Below, piece after piece: positions 1-5,881 of a stretch of 10,860 bases of DNA. The stretch is from Bacteroidales bacterium UBA714 (GTDB lineage: Bacteria > Bacteroidota > Bacteroidia > Bacteroidales > UBA932), in contig DBLW01000136.1 in assembly GCA_002298075.1 (NCBI GenBank), positions 1 through 10,860 of the forward strand, written 5' to 3'. Numbering within the stretch: the first letter of the stretch is position 1; each line of letters opens with the position of its first letter. The translations under genes and the position numbers were made by a program. The notes beneath the pieces were generated by a model, which was not told where the DNA came from, searched no databases, and saw only the letters and a list, made by a program, of their open reading frames with translations.

Positions 1-308
1 CCGTCAGGATTGGCCATAAGCCTGTGGTGCGTCACAACGGCGCACTCCTTGGCGAATCCCTCCACATGCTCGGCTTCCCTGCTGAGGAAAGATTTGGGAA
101 TGAAAAGAGGGAAATATGCGTTGACATGCCCGGTATCCTTGAACATTTTGTCAAGAACCTGCTGCATTTTCTCCCAGATAGCATAGCCGTATGGCTTTAT
201 TACCATACATCCCCTCACTGCTGAACGCTCAGCCAAGTCTGCCTTGACCACAAGGTTGTCATACCACTTTGAGTAGTCGTCAGACCTTTTTGTAACTTCT
301 TTTGCCAT
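1..308 (-). CDS. proS: Prolyl-tRNA synthetase, N-terminal fragment (cut by window edge)
   Basis: ProRS charges tRNA-Pro with proline in the cytoplasm. The ATG at 308-306 opens a frame that runs off the left edge, giving 102 codons. The product begins MAKEVTKRSDDYSKWY and contains the stretch MVIKPYGYAIWEKMQ (about residues 35-49) and YFPLFIPKSFLS (about 65-76), followed by EAEHVEGFAKECAVVTH. These are recognisable as the start of the catalytic domain of the archaeal/eukaryotic-type ProRS that Bacteroidota carry, so the fragment lacks most of the class II catalytic core, the anticodon-binding domain and the C-terminal domain. There is no strong Shine-Dalgarno sequence, only A-rich leader (GTGAAAAAGAATAAC), which is normal in Bacteroidota. 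It has no evident functional link with the neighbouring ATPase gene, which lies 288 bases away on the same strand. Identity is recalled from family sequence similarity; frame and start are seen directly. Confidence 0.93.
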   Translation of the reverse strand, partial: MAKEVTKRSDDYSKWYDNLVVKADLAERSAVRGCMVIKPYGYAIWEKMQQVLDKMFKDTGHVNAYFPLFIPKSFLSREAEHVEGFAKECAVVTHHRLMANPD

Positions 309-344
309 TATATTATCGCTTTTTATGTTATTCTTTTTCACAGC

Positions 345-361
345 GCCGCCACAACGGCGGC
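345..361 (-). other. GC-rich hairpin in the proS leader
   Basis: A perfect 6-bp inverted repeat, GCCGCC-ACAAC-GGCGGC, lies 37 bases upstream of the proS ATG. On the proS strand it is followed by GCTGTGAAAAAG and not by a T run, so it is not a classical intrinsic terminator in either direction. If the candidate promoter at 428-459 is right, it is transcribed in the proS 5' leader and could affect mRNA stability or translation. No function can be read from the sequence alone. Confidence 0.4.
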
Positions 362-427
362 CAATTGTCCGGCTTCACACATGAGACAATTCCAGAAAGT
401 CACCAAATTACCATCCCGAACAATCCG

Positions 428-459
428 CAAAGTTATGAATTTCCAGCATAAATTCCAAT
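428..459 (-). promoter_or_regulatory. Candidate Bacteroides-type promoter for proS
   Basis: On the minus strand, TAACTTTG (435-428) is a perfect match to the Bacteroides -7 consensus TAnnTTTG. About 20 bases further upstream is ATTG/TTGG (459-455), a weak partner for the -33 TTTG element. Transcription would start near 420-424 and give a leader of about 115 bases that includes the 345-361 hairpin. The -7 word is seen directly; its use as a promoter is inferred. Confidence 0.35.
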
Positions 460-596
460 CACGCATATCTCGCACAATAAGCATGACGAAAGTTGCAACA
501 GTTCTCCTGAATTTTCCTGTGTCAACCTGATGACCTCACCTACAAAACTGTCCGTTCTCACTTAATCTTCGGGGAATATTTGACAGCCCCCCATAA

Positions 597-1928
597 TCAT
601 AGAAACATTGTCATATATGCCGGAAGATATTGCACATCCTCCTCTTTACGCATATCTTTCGTGTAAATCAGATACTTGTTTTTTATCCGGGCTGAAAACT
701 TTTTGCAAAAGGCATCCAACGAAGCATGTGCCTTATAACCGGAAGATTTTACCTCAACAGGACTTATCTTGTCCCCGTCGGCAATCAGAAAATCCACTTC
801 GTAGTTGTGCTTTCCGCTGTCAGTAGGGAATGTGTAATAGTATAACTCATGCCCGGAGGCTTTCAACATTTGTGCAATGACGTTTTCATAGACGTATCCA
901 AGATCCGCACTTAATTTGTCACTGAGCAGTTTATGATAAATCGTGTTATCGGTAAACTTCTTGTCCCAAAATGCGAGCGTGACAAACAAGCCTGTATCGC
1001 CAGCAAACATCTTGTATTTGTCCGTGGCTCTGTGCAATGCCATCCCCACGCCCGGATCGTTGACATGATAAGACATATTGACTACCATTGATTCCTTTAT
1101 TTCCGAGACAATCTCAGCCAGTTCAGAATTACGTTTTCCGTCCGTTGCGCTCCATGCCTGGTACCTGTTGGCGTTGCTCGTCAGTTGGGCCGGAATCTGA
1201 CGGAACATTTTGGATGCGTTACCCGTAGGGTCTATCTTATTGAAGTCATCTTCATACAGTGTTATGATGGATCGTTTCACGCTGTCCACCTTTTCCAGGT
1301 TATTGCTTTCAAGATAAGACGCAACAGCCTGCGGCATACCTCCTACCAGCATATACAGGCGGAAGTCACGCATCAGTTTGCGGTTGGTCACATCTCCTAA
1401 TGATGTCCTGTTCCGGAAACAGCCTTGAAGCAGTTTTACCGTAGCCGTATCTCCCAACGCCCACTTGAACTCCTCATAGTCCATCGGGTACATATAAAGT
1501 TTCACTTCCTCACTTGGAATCAGAATATCCTTGACATTCTTGCGTATGGATATAAGAGAGCCGGTTTCTATATAATCGTACCTGCCGTCTTTCACAAGAT
1601 ACTTGATAGCCTGCCTTGCCTTTGGCGCAAGCTGGACTTCATCAAAGATGATGGCTGACTTCCGTTTCTTCAACTCTACTCCATATTCAAGTTGCAGGCG
1701 CATAAAAATACGGTTAAGATCGGAAAGGTCATTGAACAACTCCCGGATTTCGGTAGAACAGGCAGCAAAATCCACCAGTATATAGGTTTCGTATTCTTTA
1801 GCTGCAAACTCTTCGGCAATCGTAGATTTGCCCACACGCCTTGCGCCCTGTATCAATACGGCTGTCCTGCCGTCATCCGTCCGCTTCCACAGCAGAAGTT
1901 CATCGTATATTTTCCTTTTGAATATCAT
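597..1928 (-). CDS. AAA_14 / DUF4143 ATPase with PD-(D/E)XK-like C-terminal domain
   Basis: A complete 443-residue protein, ATG at 1928 to TGA at 597. Walker A is GARRVGKS (residues 28-35, Lys34); Walker B is AIIFDEVQL (92-100, Asp96-Glu97); IETGSLI (120-126) is the sensor-like strand typical of AAA_14 proteins. The middle contains the DUF4143 hallmark LYMLVGGMPQAV (191-202). The C-terminal part has E348, then YEVDFLI (D379) and VEVKSS (E392, K394), which fits the D-...-ExK core of PD-(D/E)XK nucleases, to which DUF4143 is structurally related. No signal peptide or membrane segment is visible, so it should be cytoplasmic. The family is very common in Bacteroidales, often in many paralogues per genome; its biological role is not settled, and an ATP-driven nuclease in defence or mobile-element biology is only a guess. 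Length is usual and all motifs are intact, so it is probably functional. It is transcribed away from an upstream array of repeated boxes (1966-2075). Confidence 0.9.
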   Translation of the reverse strand: MIFKRKIYDELLLWKRTDDGRTAVLIQGARRVGKSTIAEEFAAKEYETYILVDFAACSTEIRELFNDLSDLNRIFMRLQLEYGVELKKRKSAIIFDEVQLAPKARQAIKYLVKDGRYDYIETGSLISIRKNVKDILIPSEEVKLYMYPMDYEEFKWALGDTATVKLLQGCFRNRTSLGDVTNRKLMRDFRLYMLVGGMPQAVASYLESNNLEKVDSVKRSIITLYEDDFNKIDPTGNASKMFRQIPAQLTSNANRYQAWSATDGKRNSELAEIVSEIKESMVVNMSYHVNDPGVGMALHRATDKYKMFAGDTGLFVTLAFWDKKFTDNTIYHKLLSDKLSADLGYVYENVIAQMLKASGHELYYYTFPTDSGKHNYEVDFLIADGDKISPVEVKSSGYKAHASLDAFCKKFSARIKNKYLIYTKDMRKEEDVQYLPAYMTMFL

Positions 1929-1965
1929 ATAAAAGCCTTTAATTGAAAACTAAGGTAATGTAATT

Positions 1966-2075
1966 TACACTAATCTCAAAATATTTTGCATGCCATGCCT
2001 ACACTAATCTCAATTTGTTTGCCAATTTCTCATGTATCTCAATATTAATTTCACGAAAAATTGCAGTAATCTCAA
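1966..2075 (-). repeat. Four phased boxes, consensus TTGAGATTANTG on the ATPase strand
   Basis: Four direct repeats lie upstream of the ATPase gene. Read on the plus strand the cores are CACTAATCTCAA (1968-1979), CACTAATCTCAA (2002-2013), CATGTATCTCAA (2031-2042) and CAGTAATCTCAA (2064-2075). The first two are identical, the fourth differs at one base and the third is more diverged. Start-to-start spacings are 34, 29 and 33 bases, close to three turns of B-DNA, with unrelated sequence between. The nearest box ends about 40 bases from the ATPase ATG. Such an array suggests several copies of a protein binding on one face of the helix, possibly autoregulation; that is inference. The intervals are too short and uneven and the units too few for a CRISPR array. 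Confidence 0.7.
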
Positions 2076-2116
2076 TATCTAATAAATCAAGGAACATTTT
2101 GGCTGAATTTTGTAAA

Positions 2117-2143
2117 AAATCAGACAAATTTCTGCTCTGATTT
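2117..2143. repeat. AT-rich inverted repeat, 8-bp arms
   Basis: AAATCAGA (2117-2124) and TCTGATTT (2136-2143) form perfect 8-bp arms around an 11-base loop. On the minus strand the second arm runs into a T6 run (2119-2114), which resembles a weak intrinsic terminator, but no gene enters it from that side. It may be an operator or a chance AT-rich palindrome. Confidence 0.35.
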
Positions 2144-2179
2144 CTCGACTGGAGATGCTTCAGAAGGCCATTTTTTGAT

Positions 2180-2210
2180 TTATCCGCGTAAATTTTCGTT
2201 ACGCGGATAA
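2180..2210 (+). promoter_or_regulatory. Perfect 12-bp inverted repeat ahead of the Rpn-type gene
   Basis: TTATCCGCGTAA (2180-2191) and TTACGCGGATAA (2199-2210) are exact inverted copies around the 7-base loop ATTTTCG. The element sits 20-50 bases upstream of the first ATGs of the Rpn-type remnant. It is followed by TCACTTTG (2218-2225), a 7-of-8 match to the Bacteroides -7 word TAnnTTTG, so a -33 element would fall at the loop and the right arm. There is no T run after it on the plus strand, and T6 lies on the wrong side, so a terminator is unlikely. It is best read as an operator or promoter-overlapping hairpin; function is inferred. Confidence 0.5.
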
Positions 2211-2239
2211 CTTTCGCTCACTTTGCGACATGAATTTTA

Positions 2240-2922
2240 ATGCTTATGGTCATGTATGACAATTGCTATGGGTCTGAACCGAAAGGGATTTTCGTTGACC
2301 TGACTTATGACTCGGGATTCAAGGCCGTATTCGCGGACGAGGCCAACAAAACGCTGCTCATCGGGCTTCTAAATATTCCATACTCAAGCCTGTCTATATT
2401 GTGGCTTTCCTGAATTACAGGATGCAGCATCTTGAAACGTCTCTGTGGAACACGAACAACATCGTGCCTTATTATTCCTTCACAGAAAAGAGAACAGGAG
2501 AAGCTGCACCTCCCACTATTTCCATTATATTTGCAGAATTGGAAAGGTTCACCAAGAGCGAAAGAGAGTGCAAGACCGACAGGGACTGGCTTTTCTACAT
2601 TTTCAAGCACAGTTCATCACTAATCGATATTCCGGAGGCCATAAGGGAAAAGCCGTTTTTCAATCAATTGCTGGAGGCATGCAGAATCGCCGCTTTCGAT
2701 GAACAGAAGAAAACTAAATACGAGAAAGCTATGCTGGACGAAAGAGACATTCTGGAAATTAAGGACTATGCCTTTGAACAAGGCCTGGAAAAAGGAAAGG
2801 CAAAAGGAAGGGAAGAAGCTGTAAATGAGACTGCCAAGGCAATGCTGGCTGACGGCATGCCAGTGGAGACAGTGGCCAAATACACCGGTCTGACGGCAGA
2901 GATGATTGGCAATCTGGCATAG
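2240..2922 (+). pseudogene. Rpn/PDDEXK_2 family nuclease (transposase-like), internally deleted and frameshifted
   Basis: Rpn proteins are DNA endonucleases of the PD-(D/E)XK class, annotated in Bacteroides as PD-(D/E)XK family transposases. The first part reads from an ATG at 2240 (others at 2246 and 2252), includes GIFVDLTYDSGFKAVFADEA and NKTLLIGLLN, and stops at 2411-2413 after 57 codons. The family then continues in the +1 frame: KPVYIVAFLNYRMQHLE starts at about 2386, and the frame stays open to TAG at 2920-2922. An intact member has roughly 70-90 residues between these blocks, including the acidic catalytic core with its ExQ-type motif; here they are joined by only a few codons. The C-terminal part keeps the usual tail: DERDILEIKDYAFEQG, a charged KGKAKGREEA helix and a final LLADGM-like helix (MLADGMPVETVAKYTGL). 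GTG at 2401 could open a 173-residue product, but it would have no nuclease centre. Probably a dead remnant. Confidence 0.82.
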
Positions 2923-2940
2923 CGGCCTGCCGGATGCCCT

Positions 2941-2957
2941 CCCCCCCCCAAAAAAAA
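2941..2957. repeat. C9A8 homopolymer junction
   Basis: Nine C (2941-2949) followed directly by eight A (2950-2957). The A run is the T-tract of the operon terminator on the minus strand; the C run lies just beyond it. Such adjoining homopolymers are prone to length error in sequencing and replication. It lies outside any gene. Confidence 0.75.
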
Positions 2958-3000
2958 TGCCCGTTTCCAAAGATAAAGGCAACCTTTTGGGAACGGGCAT
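2950..3000 (-). terminator. Intrinsic terminator of the fimbrial operon
   Basis: On the minus strand, arm ATGCCCGTTCCCAAA (3000-2986) pairs with TTTGGAAACGGGCAT (2971-2957), giving a 15-bp stem with one G-U pair (a second G-U can extend it). The 12-14-base loop is followed immediately by T8 (2957-2950). It begins 46 bases after the TGA of the tip-protein gene, so it fits the end of that operon. In the plus direction no T run follows the stem, so the Rpn remnant is not clearly served by it. Confidence 0.88.
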
Positions 3001-3045
3001 CAATCTTCAATATTATGCGACTTCGCACGCATTATGTGACAAGCG

Positions 3046-5856
3046 TCAGTTGTCTATCCTGCGGATGAAACAGAAATCCGAACGCCCATGGTTTTTTATC
3101 ATATCCTCAGCAAATTCCTCAAATCCGAAGCTGAAATAATTGATGTCGAACCCATAGTGATACAAGGTATCCGACGGATTGGACCCGTTAGAGACCATTT
3201 TCCTTTCGCCATACAAATATACAGCACCAGGCCCATTCCACAGACTATAATAGTTAGGAACTTTCTCCGCTGTTCCTTTTTCCATCTCAGAAGTTCTCGA
3301 AGCATATTTCAACACGCCTTCCCCCTGCTTAGGGTGCGTAGCTGGATCCCTATTGGTATTGTCGATATATTTTCTTCGTCCATAACCGGTATTGCCGATA
3401 GGGAAGAACAGATGCTTTCCCGTCAAGGGGTCACAAACGAAACACCCTCTCATGCCTTTTACATCCCCAGGCTCCGTATAAGTATTTGTAACTTTGTTTG
3501 AGCTGAGGGTTTCCTCACACTCATCCCCATAAAGTATACCATAATAGCGTATATATTTATCTGTAGTAAGATCCGCCCAATCTTCTGCATTTGCCACACG
3601 GCACTTGCCGTTTTCCGTCATTCCGCCATCAGTAAATCCGTCCAATAAATTGCCTATGTCATTAAGCAGCTTTTGCCGGACACTGCCTTGGGCATCATAT
3701 ACGTCAAATCTTTTCCAAAGGCAGGAAATATCAAACCCATAGCCATCCTTCAGGTTATTCGAAGACAAAATCGCATTGTCAGAGTTTCCGTAAGCAAACA
3801 TAGAGCCTTCCATCAGAGGGTTTTCAGCGTCGGTTCCGCTGTATTTCACATTTGCCATATGCCACCTCCTGCCGCCAAACTCAACCGGTGCAGTTCCCTG
3901 ACTCACCAGAACCATATGGGTACAAGTATTGTTGTGGAATTTTATTTCAATAAGCCCGAAGCGGCTTTCGTTCTCACCGGAACACTTGGAAGCAGGCTTG
4001 TAGTCAAACTCAATCTTCGAGCCTGTGCCTCCAGTCACATCTTCTGTCCCCCAAGTCTGGCTTTCCGTATCTTTGATCCGCACCCAATCGGCACCTTTCA
4101 CAATTGAAGCCGTCCACGGCCCATCCGACAACAGAGCCTCAAATTCAGTCGCCACTGTCGGAGACGAATCAGAGTTCTTCAATGTAATGCGGAAAGGCTT
4201 TTCCGAATCCCATTTGCGCCAAACACCCTTAGGGTTCACCAGACGCCGCGACTGGATGATTTCCACGTCAAAAGGCTTCACGACAACACTTTCATCCTCC
4301 AGCGTGGCAGTCAGACGCACCGTGGCATAGCGTCTTCGCCCTACAAAATAATTGTTTCCGGAAAAACTGCTGCCCATATTCATCGGCCTTGTATAAACCG
4401 GAACCCTTATCGTATACTTTTCATCAGTTTTCTCATCGAACTCCGTATAAGTCTTTTTCGGGGCATACTGAGTTTTCCTATCTGTCAGCACATTGGTATT
4501 CAACAGTTCAAGCGAAAGGAAACCGTTTGTCAGTTCCTTGTTGGTATAGTCATATTTATGCCCCTCGAATCCCCAGTCATTACGTATGATTTCCGCAGTC
4601 ACGGACTTGACCGACGTAATATTTTTGTCATAGTATATGGTGACAGGAATATCAACGCTCTGATTGGCCAGATACGATATATAAATAGGACTCGGAACGA
4701 TGATTTCAGGCGGCGCCGGCTGATAGTCATACTCTATATGCCAGTCAGGGTCGTTGGCGTCATTTCTGAACACCAGCGTAAGCTTATAATGAGTGTTCCT
4801 CTCCGCATTGAAATCGTCCGTCATGTTCTTGCCAAGCATGCATCTGTAGGTGATATTGCCATATGACGGATTCTCCGTAGTTTTGTTTATGTAATAGCCC
4901 TTCACCTCAACATATGTACCGTAAGGGACATTATCTTTGCTTTCAAAATTTCCGTACTTATGTTTGTCCGGATGCTTTCCCTGCATATTCTCATAGAAGA
5001 AAAGCGACGGGGCATCATTATCGTGGCTGCCATACCGGTTTGCACCGCGCCCGCAGGAAAGTGCAGGCCACATCTGATATTCATCTCCCTTGCCGAACTG
5101 CACAGTATCTCCCTCATGAAGAAGTTCCTCCGCAGAATCAGGTGCATTCGCGTCAACCAGTTTGCAGCCCAAAGGAATATCCTTTATCTGGGCTGACTTT
5201 ATGTATATGTATATGTTATCCTTCAGGCTGTCGGCCCGGAAAGCGACCGTAACCTTTGAGACAGCCCTCCTGAGCCAGGCATGAAGACTAATGTCCGACT
5301 TGCCTATGGTCAGAAGCGGAGCCTCACCTGAGGCATAGGCAGTGGACGGCGAATCACTGAAATATCCTGACATCTGATTGTTTGCCGCGATATCCTCATG
5401 GTTCCATTCCAGCTGCAAAGCCTTAAACTCACCTTCTGTAAGGATGCGGTCGTCCGTTGTCAGATTGCCCATATTTGCAATGGCATAAATACGGTATTTT
5501 CCGTAAGGGACCTTGCACTGGAATGCAACGTTTTTGGTCACACTCTCATCATACCCTGGCCGCGGCTCATCCGTGACCGTAAGTTCATCTTTGTCAAAAT
5601 AATAATAGGATGCGAGGGAGCCGTCTTCCCTGTACATCACAACAGACATATCATTTATGTCCCTGATTTCATTACCGCCCAAACTGCGTGTCTTTCCAAG
5701 CGTTGCATCTTCCATCGGACGGAACACTGCCCCGAAAGACACAGTACTCTCACCTTCGCCTACAAGCCCGTCCTCAAACATAGGCTCTTCTATGCAGGCA
5801 GACAGTCCGGATAAAGCAAGACATACCGATAAAACATATATGACTCTACAGTTCAT
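3046..5856 (-). CDS. DUF4906-type fimbrial tip lipoprotein with BACON-like and FISUMP-like C-terminal domains
   Basis: The last gene of the fimbrial operon, 936 residues. The signal peptide ends in a lipobox LSAC (Cys21), and the mature protein starts CIEEP; acidic residues after the Cys favour surface display in Bacteroidota. Residues about 35-375 look like the two-lobed fimbrillin/Mfa2 fold, including LRRAVSKVTVAF (195-206), the R-A-V-x-K strand shared with its neighbours. Residues 390-545 are Ig-like and end in RRLVNPKGVW (537-546), a stretch I associate with DUF4906. Residues about 546-655 resemble a BACON/Ig domain (GPWTASIVKGADWVRI, then IEIKFHNN and MVLVSQG). Residues about 656-936 resemble FISUMP/C-type-lectin-like domains: GGRRWHMANVKY, CRVANAEDWADL, LFFPIGNTGYGRR, NYYSLWNG and terminal FCFIRRI. 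By analogy with FimC-E or Mfa3-5 it should sit at the fimbrial tip and bind a ligand. ATG 25 bases after the preceding stop. Domain calls are by eye. Confidence 0.85.
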   Translation of the reverse strand: MNCRVIYVLSVCLALSGLSACIEEPMFEDGLVGEGESTVSFGAVFRPMEDATLGKTRSLGGNEIRDINDMSVVMYREDGSLASYYYFDKDELTVTDEPRPGYDESVTKNVAFQCKVPYGKYRIYAIANMGNLTTDDRILTEGEFKALQLEWNHEDIAANNQMSGYFSDSPSTAYASGEAPLLTIGKSDISLHAWLRRAVSKVTVAFRADSLKDNIYIYIKSAQIKDIPLGCKLVDANAPDSAEELLHEGDTVQFGKGDEYQMWPALSCGRGANRYGSHDNDAPSLFFYENMQGKHPDKHKYGNFESKDNVPYGTYVEVKGYYINKTTENPSYGNITYRCMLGKNMTDDFNAERNTHYKLTLVFRNDANDPDWHIEYDYQPAPPEIIVPSPIYISYLANQSVDIPVTIYYDKNITSVKSVTAEIIRNDWGFEGHKYDYTNKELTNGFLSLELLNTNVLTDRKTQYAPKKTYTEFDEKTDEKYTIRVPVYTRPMNMGSSFSGNNYFVGRRRYATVRLTATLEDESVVVKPFDVEIIQSRRLVNPKGVWRKWDSEKPFRITLKNSDSSPTVATEFEALLSDGPWTASIVKGADWVRIKDTESQTWGTEDVTGGTGSKIEFDYKPASKCSGENESRFGLIEIKFHNNTCTHMVLVSQGTAPVEFGGRRWHMANVKYSGTDAENPLMEGSMFAYGNSDNAILSSNNLKDGYGFDISCLWKRFDVYDAQGSVRQKLLNDIGNLLDGFTDGGMTENGKCRVANAEDWADLTTDKYIRYYGILYGDECEETLSSNKVTNTYTEPGDVKGMRGCFVCDPLTGKHLFFPIGNTGYGRRKYIDNTNRDPATHPKQGEGVLKYASRTSEMEKGTAEKVPNYYSLWNGPGAVYLYGERKMVSNGSNPSDTLYHYGFDINYFSFGFEEFAEDMIKNHGRSDFCFIRRIDN

Positions 5857-5881
5857 TTCTCGTACAAAATTCTACTCTTCA

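Larger units (their letters stand above)
1929..2239. other. Gene-free divergent region between the ATPase and the Rpn remnant
   Basis: This 311-base AT-rich stretch has no credible reading frame on either strand. It separates two divergent genes and must contain both promoters. From left to right it holds four TAATCTCAA-type boxes (1966-2075), an 8-bp inverted repeat (2117-2143) and a perfect 12-bp inverted repeat (2180-2210). No insertion-sequence ends, target duplications or tRNA-like folds were seen. Confidence 0.6.

Noticed and set aside
1945..1980. Promoter for the ATPase gene (TAGTTTTC at 1952-1945 with TTTG at 1980-1977)
   Set aside because: The -7 word misses its last base and the gap of 24 bases is longer than the usual 19-21; the region is AT-rich and such matches arise easily.
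1966..2075. CRISPR-like repeat array
   Set aside because: Only four short, imperfect 12-base boxes with 17-22 bases between them; no longer repeat unit, no cas genes nearby, and the third copy is strongly diverged.
2117..2143. Terminator on the minus strand
   Set aside because: The stem has few G-C pairs and no gene upstream on that strand would need it.
2180..2210. Intrinsic terminator at the 12-bp inverted repeat
   Set aside because: No T run follows the stem on either strand, and no gene enters it from a sensible direction.
2401..2922. Intact stand-alone 173-residue gene from GTG 2401
   Set aside because: The preceding in-frame codons already match the Rpn family (KPVYIV) and the N-terminal half lies in another frame just upstream, so it is better described as part of a broken gene.
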